Below, one piece after another: positions 1 through 5,566 of a stretch of 8,841 nucleotides of DNA. The notes beneath the pieces are model-generated. The model was not told where the DNA came from and did not search any database. It saw only the letters and a program-made list of their open reading frames with translations. The DNA is taken from NCBI GenBank assembly GCA_029287305.1, contig JARFRJ010000447.1, positions 1-8,841 of the forward strand, given 5' to 3'. The DNA is from Hyphomonas sp. Its GTDB lineage: Bacteria; Pseudomonadota; Alphaproteobacteria; Caulobacterales; Hyphomonadaceae. How positions within the stretch are numbered: the stretch's first letter is position 1; each line of letters starts with the position of its first letter. Position numbers and translations under genes: made by a program.

Positions 1-145
1 CCCAAGCCCTCTGAAATGCGAAAAACCTGAAGCTGGTTTACTTGTCCAGTATCCCTCTTTACTATGCCACGGAACAAAAGCCATACAACCTACGGAAGAG
101 CGCATTACCGCCCCCTTTGATCTTTTGCCATTATGAAACCCAAAT
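1..145. other. Left-edge stretch without a secure gene
   Basis: No recognisable gene was found here. Two edge-truncated open frames exist. On the plus strand a frame is open from position 2 to a TGA at 134-136 (44 codons, no recognised motif). On the minus strand an ATG at 105-103 with a purine-rich AGGGGG upstream is open for 35 codons to the edge. Neither product is recognisable. If the plus frame were the end of a real gene, the hairpin at 149-173 would sit between convergent genes and could stop both. Upstream sequence is needed to decide. Confidence 0.3.
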
Positions 146-173
146 AAAAAAGGGCTCCAAAGCGGAGCCCTTT
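146..173 (-). terminator. Strong rho-independent terminator of the TonB-dependent receptor gene
   Basis: Read on the minus strand, this is a perfect 10-bp stem (AAAGGGCTCC / GGAGCCCTTT, arms 164-173 and 149-158) with a 5-nt loop. A run of six T residues (151 down to 146) overlaps and follows the distal arm. It starts about 38 nt after the receptor stop codon. On the plus strand the stem is followed by TTTCTC only, so termination should be mainly for minus-strand transcription, with weaker bidirectional action possible. Confidence 0.93.
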
Positions 174-185
174 CTCAATTTATAA

Positions 186-216
186 TCTAAACTAGACTTG
201 AAGCGTCTAATTTAGA
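186..216 (-). other. Stop-codon-spanning RNA hairpin preceding the terminator
   Basis: The minus-strand RNA can form a 12-bp stem with a 7-nt loop: TCTAAATTAGAC (216 to 205) pairs with GTCTAGTTTAGA (197 to 186). Eleven pairs are Watson-Crick and one is a U-G wobble (position 210 with 192). On the plus strand that same position would be a C-A mismatch, so the fold fits receptor mRNA better. The receptor stop codon (212-214) lies inside the 5' arm. The hairpin sits 12 nt before the terminator stem. It may act as a 3' stabiliser or a second block to 3' exonucleases; that role is inferred. Confidence 0.6.
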
Positions 217-3145
217 ATGTCGCTGTGATACGTCCAAAATATGTCCGTCCCAGAGTATCATATGTCGCGGGATACGTATTGGACTGTTCAGCAGAACCAT
301 CACCGATGATAACAAAATCAGTATCAGCAATGTTTTCTACGCCAAAAATCAAAGAAACATTATCTGTTACTGTCCAGTAGAGTGTCAAATCAACCTGGTT
401 GTAGGCGTCAACACCCTCAATAAGTAATGAGCTTGGATCAAATGCCTCACTCTGAAGGTTATCATCATCAACGCTAGAAATACGTGTCCAACGCAGGCGC
501 GCAGCATAATCACCCATGGCCCAATCAAAGCGTGTATTCATGCTCCACTCAGGAGTAGGCTCGCCTACTGTTGCCCCATAGAAACCAACAGCTTCGATCG
601 TGTCTTCTCCTGGAAGTGGAATGAAATTACTTTCATCTGTATAAGTGACGAGTGAGTATACACCAAAAGTACCATACTGTTCAGTTGCATACTGATAATC
701 AATTGATATATCGATACCTTTAGTGCTCAATTCAGCCGCATTTCGAGAGAAAGAGTCAAACGCATTAACCGTTCCGTCTGCGTTTCTGCGAATTGCACCA
801 CAGAATTCAGGTAACCCGTCGATATAGCAAAAGTCGAAAATTCTTTGCGACGGAACACCTGCTATCACATTATCGATCTTAATGTCGAAATAATCGACGG
901 TCACTGAAAGATTATCGATGAAACTAGGCTCCCAGATAGCTCCGAGTGTGATTGTTTCAGCTGTTTCTTCTTCAAGATTAGGGTTGCCGCCAAAAAGACC
1001 TTCAATCTGTGCATTAACCTGGAGCTCTGTTCCAGTCAAACCTGCGGGAACATTAGCTGAAGCTACAGAATTATTCTCACAATTGGCGATCAAAGTGCCT
1101 GAGATCGCTGGGTCAAATCCTCCATTGTCTCCCCCGGAACAGGGATCGGCAATATTTGGGAAACCATTAACTTGCGGTGAAAAAAGCTCGCCAATATTCG
1201 GTGCACGAACAGCTTGCTGGTATTGTCCCCGGAAGCGCAGTCCCTCAAAGGGCGTCCAACTTAAACCAGTTGCAAATGAACTGACACCGCCAACCCCTTC
1301 AATAGAATAGTCAGAATATCTATAGGCACCTGTAAAAGAGAGATCTTCGACAAATTCCATATCTTCAATAAGAGGCGCGTTAATCTCACCGAATACTTCT
1401 ACAGCATCATAGTTACCAAAAATGTCAGGGGCCTGATTGAAGCCGCGCACATCCGTACCAAGACCCGCACCAATTGTGGACAAGCTTAGATCGCGGTATT
1501 CTATCCCTACGGCAATAGCTGCAGGTGTTTCAGCTAGGGGTGAGGTTACTCCAAAGAGATCTCCACTTGCTGAGGCAGACAAAATGAATTGTTCAGTCTG
1601 GCCTGTTATGATGCCTGTTACTGAAATTGAATCAATGACGTCTTGGCTTAAACCATTCTCCTCAAAGATGTTTGCCGTGCCGTTAGCCACTGCGGCTTGA
1701 TAACCAGAGAAAGAAATATTTCCCGTTTGGCCGATAGATGTATCTGCTTGTCCGAAGGAAGCAAAAACATCCCAGTCCCAGGTTTCATTGAAAGACCCAC
1801 GTAGACCTGCATTGATTTGAAAGCTGTCATTGCGAATGTCAGATACGCGTCCACCTGTCTCCAAAAACCGCCGGCCCGATGAAAAGACAGCATCATTAAC
1901 GCCATTACCATCAGAATCAGGCGTGGTAGCCGAATTGGAAATAGCCGTCAGGGCAGCAAGAGCCTCTGGATCATCGGCTAAAAAGGGATTGTCCAAGTTA
2001 ACAGTAAGCGTTCCAAAGATTGGCGTAGGAGCAAGCAATTGTTCAGTTTGGCTGGTTACAAAAACGGCTTGCGCATAGGCTTCTATTGTATCGGTAATTT
2101 CATAAGTGATATTACTATACATGGAGTAACGCTCCTGCGGGATCTGCAAATAGTTCACAGGGGCATAATTGTAGCGATTTGTATTGGGACCAGAGTCAAT
2201 AAATGGCAGCACGCCTGGCCCATTAGGATTAAATATAAATCCAAAGCTATCAGTTGTGCAAGCTGTACCGTCTTCAGTTGCCTCTGTGCCTTCAACACCA
2301 CATGGCGGTGTAAGGCCTAGAATGTCTGTATAATTGACATCTGTATCTAAAACAAAAGTTGAAGGAATGTTGACGGAGCCTGTTTCCTGCAAACCAGCAG
2401 TATCACCATTATCATTCAATGCAAAAAAGGCTTCCGGACGATCACCCTGCAAAACCGATTTACGTTCGGTATATTCAAAGCTGACAACTGCGTTTCCGCG
2501 ACCCCCTGCGAAATTCCCGCCCATTGTGAGATCAAGCGTGAAAATATCACCATCGCCTTCTTCAGTGATTTCATAGCCTGTGGAGGCTTGAACGCCCTCA
2601 AAGTCTTCTTTCATAATGAAGTTAACAACACCTGCGACAGCATCTGATCCATAAACTGCAGATGCGCCACCTGTAAGAATATCAACTCTTTCAATAAGTG
2701 CGGCCGGTATTGTATTAAGATCAACAGCGCCAGGATTTTGGTTAGATGTCACATAACGACGGCCATTCACGAGGACCAAACTTCTATTAGCGCCCAGTCC
2801 GCGAAGATCAACGGTGGCTTCACCAATGCCTGGATTATTAGATGTAGAGTCAAACCCTGGAATAACCTGTGGCAAAGTATTCAGAAATTGTTCAGCATTA
2901 ACTGTATTTGACAGCGTCAAATCAAGGGCGCTGACATTCGTGATTGGGCTGCTTGAACTTAAGTTCGGGTTTGTAATCCGCGAACCTGTCACTCTTACTG
3001 TTTCAAGAACGGCTTCGGAATCATCCGTATCGGTAACGGTCTCGGCGCTTTCCTGGGCCATAGCGGTGAAGCCCAAAAGGGGACCTGCTAAACCAGCAAT
3101 GATAGACGTCCGCACAAGGTGACGCCGGAAATTAGACTTTTTCAT
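212..3145 (-). CDS. TonB-dependent outer-membrane receptor
   Basis: This 977-residue protein is an outer-membrane gated porin that should take up a scarce ligand (siderophore, carbohydrate, cofactor or similar) using TonB-ExbBD energy. Residues 1-30 form a signal peptide (basic start, hydrophobic core, cleavage after AMA at 30). A TonB-box-like stretch LETVRVT lies at about 47-53. The plug domain spans about 60-185, with typical motifs VDLRGLGANRSLVLVNGRR (112-130) and GGASAVYGSDAVAGVVNF (159-176). The rest is a 22-strand-type barrel ending in an aromatic residue, Phe977, the usual outer-membrane assembly signal. Paired cysteines in likely outer loops (for example CGVEGTEATEDGTAC and CYIDGLPEFC) suggest loop disulphides. 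Length is normal for the large alphaproteobacterial subfamily. There is no N-terminal STN signalling domain and no adjacent anti-sigma or ECF sigma gene, so FecA-type signalling is not indicated. The start has AAGAGGA (3150-3156) upstream. The substrate cannot be read from sequence. The gene is visibly more AT-rich than the hydroxylase operon. Confidence 0.96.
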   Translation of the reverse strand: MKKSNFRRHLVRTSIIAGLAGPLLGFTAMAQESAETVTDTDDSEAVLETVRVTGSRITNPNLSSSSPITNVSALDLTLSNTVNAEQFLNTLPQVIPGFDSTSNNPGIGEATVDLRGLGANRSLVLVNGRRYVTSNQNPGAVDLNTIPAALIERVDILTGGASAVYGSDAVAGVVNFIMKEDFEGVQASTGYEITEEGDGDIFTLDLTMGGNFAGGRGNAVVSFEYTERKSVLQGDRPEAFFALNDNGDTAGLQETGSVNIPSTFVLDTDVNYTDILGLTPPCGVEGTEATEDGTACTTDSFGFIFNPNGPGVLPFIDSGPNTNRYNYAPVNYLQIPQERYSMYSNITYEITDTIEAYAQAVFVTSQTEQLLAPTPIFGTLTVNLDNPFLADDPEALAALTAISNSATTPDSDGNGVNDAVFSSGRRFLETGGRVSDIRNDSFQINAGLRGSFNETWDWDVFASFGQADTSIGQTGNISFSGYQAAVANGTANIFEENGLSQDVIDSISVTGIITGQTEQFILSASASGDLFGVTSPLAETPAAIAVGIEYRDLSLSTIGAGLGTDVRGFNQAPDIFGNYDAVEVFGEINAPLIEDMEFVEDLSFTGAYRYSDYSIEGVGGVSSFATGLSWTPFEGLRFRGQYQQAVRAPNIGELFSPQVNGFPNIADPCSGGDNGGFDPAISGTLIANCENNSVASANVPAGLTGTELQVNAQIEGLFGGNPNLEEETAETITLGAIWEPSFIDNLSVTVDYFDIKIDNVIAGVPSQRIFDFCYIDGLPEFCGAIRRNADGTVNAFDSFSRNAAELSTKGIDISIDYQYATEQYGTFGVYSLVTYTDESNFIPLPGEDTIEAVGFYGATVGEPTPEWSMNTRFDWAMGDYAARLRWTRISSVDDDNLQSEAFDPSSLLIEGVDAYNQVDLTLYWTVTDNVSLIFGVENIADTDFVIIGDGSAEQSNTYPATYDTLGRTYFGRITATF

Positions 3146-3166
3146 ATTATCCTCTTCAAAAAATAT

Positions 3167-3196
3167 TCACCAACTCATTTTAAGTAGGTTTGGTGA
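3167..3196. repeat. Inverted repeat TCACCAA-N16-TTGGTGA at the receptor promoter
   Basis: Two perfect 7-base arms (3167-3173 and 3190-3196) are 23 bp apart centre to centre, about two helical turns. The right arm abuts the proposed -10 element of the receptor promoter and covers the expected transcription start, a position suited to a repressor site. It could also be chance in AT-rich DNA. No regulator was identified. Confidence 0.35.
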
Positions 3197-3227
3197 CTTA
3201 TAGATTGTTACACTGAATTAATGTCAA
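3197..3227 (-). promoter_or_regulatory. Sigma70-like promoter of the receptor gene
   Basis: On the minus strand a consensus -35 TTGACA (3227-3222) is followed after 19 bp by TATAAG (3202-3197), or after 18 bp by CTATAA. The transcription start would fall near 3190, giving a leader of about 45 nt before the ATG at 3145. The perfect -35 hexamer is the strongest part of the call; the spacer is slightly long. Confidence 0.55.
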
Positions 3228-3588
3228 TCGGGCGGGTATGACTATTTTGTTAAACACGAGTTTATTTTATGATGTGCGCCATTTATACAACAATTTGGGG
3301 AGATGGTTTTCCTTTGCCCATGTCTGGTGAGGTTGCTTCTTCATTGATCGTGAGCTCTGTGAAATATGGCAGCGCATACCATCCATAAAATAGATTCATA
3401 AAGTTCATATTATCTTGATTGCCTTTTTAGGCACTGTGGCTAAATTTGCTCGACTTATCTGGCGGACACCGCAAAAAGCATGCGTCTTTGCCTGATTTGC
3501 GCTCTGGTCTGTTACAAAAACAGCACGATTTGTTAAATTATAACGGGTTTAATAAGAAAAGGTCTGGACTGGGCCCCGTCTTCCAATA
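3228..3588. other. Intergenic stretch between receptor and LuxR promoters
   Basis: About 360 bases of AT-rich DNA with no supported gene. A 39-codon open frame (3269-3388, plus) has two ATGs but no good ribosome-binding site and no recognised product. Small dyads are present: TAAAC-N4-GTTTA (3251-3264), TGCC-N6-GGCA (near 3420-3433) and CTGTT-N5-AACAG (3509-3523). None has a following T-tract or a clear role. The region is long for a divergent bacterial pair, so an undetected small RNA is possible. Confidence 0.4.
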
Positions 3589-3605
3589 ATATTGAGTTTC
3601 AATAT
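3589..3605. promoter_or_regulatory. Dyad ATATTGA-GTT-TCAATAT upstream of the luxR-type promoter
   Basis: A perfect 7-bp inverted repeat with a 3-bp centre. Its midpoint (3597) lies about 60 bp before the predicted start of luxR-type transcription, where class I activators commonly bind. A third copy of ATATTGA lies at 3646-3652 over the -10 element. The spacing does not match an FNR/FixK box (TTGAT-N4-ATCAA). Identity of a binding protein is unknown. Confidence 0.35.
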
Positions 3606-3621
3606 GATCTCAATAAGTGCG

Positions 3622-3650
3622 CTTACAGCGTATGTCCTTTGATCTATATT
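3622..3650 (+). promoter_or_regulatory. Probable promoter of the LuxR-family gene
   Basis: The -35 candidate CTTACA (3622-3627) and -10 candidate TATATT (3645-3650) are separated by 17 bp. Transcription would start near 3657, giving a leader of about 44 nt. The -35 matches the consensus at four of six positions, so the call rests mostly on spacing and the good -10. Confidence 0.45.
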
Positions 3651-3657
3651 GAAATGA

Positions 3658-3672
3658 TGGATACGGTATCCA
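3658..3672. promoter_or_regulatory. Candidate operator TGGATAC-G-GTATCCA
   Basis: A perfect 15-bp palindrome with a single central base begins at the predicted transcription start of the LuxR-family gene and lies 28 bp before its ATG. The position fits repression, possibly autoregulation. It is shorter than a classical 18-20 bp lux box, so assignment to this LuxR protein is only a hypothesis. Confidence 0.45.
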
Positions 3673-3700
3673 GAATGCATAAATAGAGGGGCAAAAGATC

Positions 3701-4429
3701 ATGGCTTGGTCTATGCAAGAAGAAGACGCGTTGAGTGTTACACAGTTACTCGATATTGCCGAAGACGTGGAAGAGGTAAAAACCATCTACTCTACTTTTA
3801 TCGCGCGATACGGGTTCAAATCTTGGGCAATAATGCAATTCTCCAATCCGGTAGAGCGACCCCTGAAAGAACGCATATCGGTCATGAGTTGGCCATCTGA
3901 CTACATACAAATGCGTCGCGAAAGACCTGATGAACTGCATGATCCGGTCATCCGCGAGGCATATCGCACGAATAAACCCTTTACCTGGCAGCAGGCCTAT
4001 ATGCGCGCGGATAAAAAGGGCAAAGACATGATGGATATGGCCAAGGAATTTGGCCTTGACGATGGGCTTGTTTTCCCAATTAAATCCATAGATACATTGC
4101 CGGGCGGGGCCTCTATCTCCGGGGACACATCCGGCCTGTCACAGCGCCATATCCGACTTTTAAACCTTGTAAGCATTCACGCCTATGACAAACTTGAGGA
4201 TTTGCTCGGACCCCACCCGTTTCGGGTTAATGTCAGCCTGTCTCCGCGCGAGATTGAGGTTTTAAGCCATGCATCAGCAGGCTTGACGAGCCACGATATT
4301 GGCAATCGCCTATGCCTGAGTGCGCGTACGGTTGAGCATTATTGCCATTCTGCCCGAACCCGGTTGAAAGCGCGTAATTTAACGCATGCGGTCTCACGGG
4401 CAATTGGCAAAGGCTTGATCCTGCCCTAA
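3701..4429 (+). CDS. LuxR-family transcriptional regulator with autoinducer-binding domain (LuxR solo)
   Basis: This 242-residue cytoplasmic DNA-binding regulator has the normal two-domain LuxR/TraR layout and length. An N-terminal ligand-binding domain spans about 16-165 and a C-terminal LuxR helix-turn-helix about 178-238 (LSPREIEVLSHASAGLTSHD onward). The DNA-binding invariants are present as Glu184, Leu188 and Gly194, equivalent to TraR Glu178, Leu182 and Gly188. In the ligand pocket, Asp81-Pro82, Trp96 and Gly122 match TraR Asp70-Pro71, Trp85 and Gly113. The positions equivalent to Trp57 and Tyr61 are Tyr68 and Arg72 instead. No luxI synthase is visible within the window. It may therefore sense a non-canonical or exogenous ligand; that is inference. 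A ribosome-binding site AGAGGGG (3685-3691) lies 9 nt before the ATG. It is divergent from the TonB-dependent receptor, which raises a possible regulatory link. Target genes are not identifiable from sequence. Confidence 0.92.
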   Translation: MAWSMQEEDALSVTQLLDIAEDVEEVKTIYSTFIARYGFKSWAIMQFSNPVERPLKERISVMSWPSDYIQMRRERPDELHDPVIREAYRTNKPFTWQQAYMRADKKGKDMMDMAKEFGLDDGLVFPIKSIDTLPGGASISGDTSGLSQRHIRLLNLVSIHAYDKLEDLLGPHPFRVNVSLSPREIEVLSHASAGLTSHDIGNRLCLSARTVEHYCHSARTRLKARNLTHAVSRAIGKGLILP

Positions 4430-4772
4430 AGCGCTTACGGTTCCTTTATGTATGGCTTCAAGGCTTTAACTTATTCTCATTGTGCGGCCCTTATGCAAAT
4501 CAGGGTGCCATTATAACTGGCCCTGCGCGCTAGGATTTATCTGGCAGCTCAAACAGGGCTGAATATGATCAAAAGGGCGGGCCAGACAATTTTAGCCTAT
4601 AAGCAAGTAAAGCTTGGCAGATTTTCCAGTACGCTTTCAGATGCTCCTGCGCTGTCTGATACAAAGGCACTATATGTCATGCGCGCAGCGCGGCGGGTCA
4701 AAGCCAGTTTAAATAATATGACGCCTCAACTTGACTGTCATAGACCTAAAAAGGGCCCTCAGCCTCATCTGA
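4430..4772. other. Convergent intergenic gap after the LuxR-family gene
   Basis: This gap of 343 bases holds no supported gene. It contains repeated complementary GGCCCT/CAGGG elements (4486-4491, 4501-4509, 4519-4525, 4554-4559). The best hairpin pairs CAGGG-T-GCC (4501-4509) with GGCCCTG (4519-4525): an 8-bp stem with one bulged T and a 9-nt loop. No T-run follows, so it is not a classical intrinsic terminator, although it could end or protect the LuxR transcript. An open frame beginning at 4565 runs into antisense of the exonuclease gene and was not accepted. Confidence 0.4.
4748..4768 (-). terminator. Possible weak terminator of the RNase D-like gene
   Basis: On the minus strand, a GC-rich stretch beginning five bases after the stop codon (GGCTGAGGGCCC) is followed by five T residues (4752-4748). 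The stem is only three strong base pairs with imperfect extension, so it would be a weak terminator at best. Confidence 0.28.
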
Positions 4773-5393
4773 TCAGGAGTGCGCGAAAATATCCGTGTCC
4801 GGCCAGCCGGCCAGATCGAGGCTTGCACGAACGGGTAGAAAGTCGAAACAGGCTTCGGCCAATTCCATCCGCTCTTCGCGCTCCAGCATGCGTGTCAGCG
4901 CGTCCTTGATTTTGTGCAAATGCAGGACATCCGAAGCGGCATAGCGCAATTGCGCCTCGCTGAGCGTTTCGGCCCCCCAATCTGAGCTTTGCTGCGCTTT
5001 AGACATATCCACCCCGGCCAGTTCGCGCGAGACCTCTTTCAAACCATGCCGGTCGGTATAGGTGCGCACAAGTTTAGAGGCGATTTTGGTGCACCAGACC
5101 GGGGCGCACAAAACTTGCAAATGCTGCATCATCATAGCGACATCAAACCGGGCAAAGTGAAACAGTTTCAGATGCGCCGGGTCTTCCATCAACGCTTTCA
5201 GATTTGGGCAATTATAGCCGCCAAATCGGTCCAATTGCACAATATGCGCTGTCCCGTCGCCGGAGGAAAGCTGCACCAGGCAAATCGGGTCGCGTTGAAG
5301 GTTAAGCCCCATCGTCTCTGTATCAACGGCAATTACATCACCAAACTGAACGCTGGAGGGCAGATCGCCTTTATGTAGAAAAATATGATCCAT
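4773..5393 (-). CDS. rnd: Single-domain RNase D-like 3'-5' exonuclease
   Basis: This 206-residue cytoplasmic protein belongs to the DEDDy exonuclease superfamily, which trims RNA 3' ends, including tRNA precursors, in a two-metal reaction. All catalytic residues are visible: Asp24 and Glu26 in VDTETMGL (Exo I), Asp84 in FHFARFD (Exo II), and Tyr151 with Asp155 in YAASD (Exo III). The HGLKEV stretch at 116-121 is also typical. Escherichia coli RNase D is about 375 residues with C-terminal HRDC domains; these are absent here. That is usual for the short alphaproteobacterial form and does not indicate truncation. GAGGG (5399-5403) lies 5 nt before the ATG. The gene is divergent from the hydroxylase operon with a 173-bp shared upstream region. 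RNA substrate preference cannot be told from sequence. Confidence 0.93.
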   Translation of the reverse strand: MDHIFLHKGDLPSSVQFGDVIAVDTETMGLNLQRDPICLVQLSSGDGTAHIVQLDRFGGYNCPNLKALMEDPAHLKLFHFARFDVAMMMQHLQVLCAPVWCTKIASKLVRTYTDRHGLKEVSRELAGVDMSKAQQSSDWGAETLSEAQLRYAASDVLHLHKIKDALTRMLEREERMELAEACFDFLPVRASLDLAGWPDTDIFAHS

Positions 5394-5424
5394 GGAAGCC
5401 CTCTCAGAGTGCCGGGAAAGTAGA

Positions 5425-5465
5425 TTTAAAGAGTGAATATAAGTGTAATCAACTTCCTAGGCCAA
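5425..5465 (-). promoter_or_regulatory. Promoter region of the RNase D-like gene
   Basis: Two overlapping sigma70-like options exist on the minus strand. One is TTGGCC (5465-5460), 18 bp, TATATT (5441-5436). The other is TTGATT (5452-5447), 16 bp, TTTAAA (5430-5425). Both are plausible and the sequence alone does not separate them. Confidence 0.42.
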
Positions 5466-5507
5466 GCTACGGACGAGGTCAAAACAAAATCTAGCCGCCA
5501 GCTTGGC
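5461..5507. repeat. Mirrored AGCTTGGC elements in the divergent promoter region
   Basis: GCCAAGCT (5461-5468) and AGCTTGGC (5500-5507) are perfect 8-base inverted arms separated by 31 bp. Each arm supplies the TTGGC of a candidate -35 element, one facing the exonuclease gene and one facing the hydroxylase operon. The repeat may be a shared regulator site or simply two similar -35 regions. Confidence 0.45.
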
Positions 5508-5530
5508 ATTTTTCCGTATTCGCGTATAGT
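5503..5530 (+). promoter_or_regulatory. Promoter of the molybdenum hydroxylase operon
   Basis: TTGGCA (-35, 5503-5508) and TATAGT (-10, 5525-5530) are separated by 16 bp; each is one base away from consensus. Transcription should start near 5537, giving a leader of about 30 nt. It is the only good promoter seen before the two-gene operon. Confidence 0.65.
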
Positions 5531-5566
5531 AGAAGAGCCTTTCAGTCAGACATAAGGGAGCTTCCT

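Noticed and set aside
3269..3388. Small open frame of 39 codons (begins MMCAIYTT) in the receptor/LuxR gap
   Set aside because: No convincing ribosome-binding site, no recognised family and no adjoining gene on the same strand; a frame of this length is expected by chance.
3420..3433. TGCC-TTTTTA-GGCA as an intrinsic terminator
   Set aside because: The stem is four base pairs, the T-run is in the loop, and no gene ends nearby.
3589..3605. FNR/FixK-type oxygen-regulated box
   Set aside because: The dyad has TTGA and TCAA halves, but they are separated by 3 bp and not by the 6 bp of TTGAT-N4-ATCAA, so it does not fit.
4565..4909. Plus-strand open frame of 114 codons with an AGGG site 6 nt upstream
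   Set aside because: Its second part is antisense to the well-supported RNase D-like gene, the product is basic with no recognised motif, and the codon pattern there follows the opposite strand gene.
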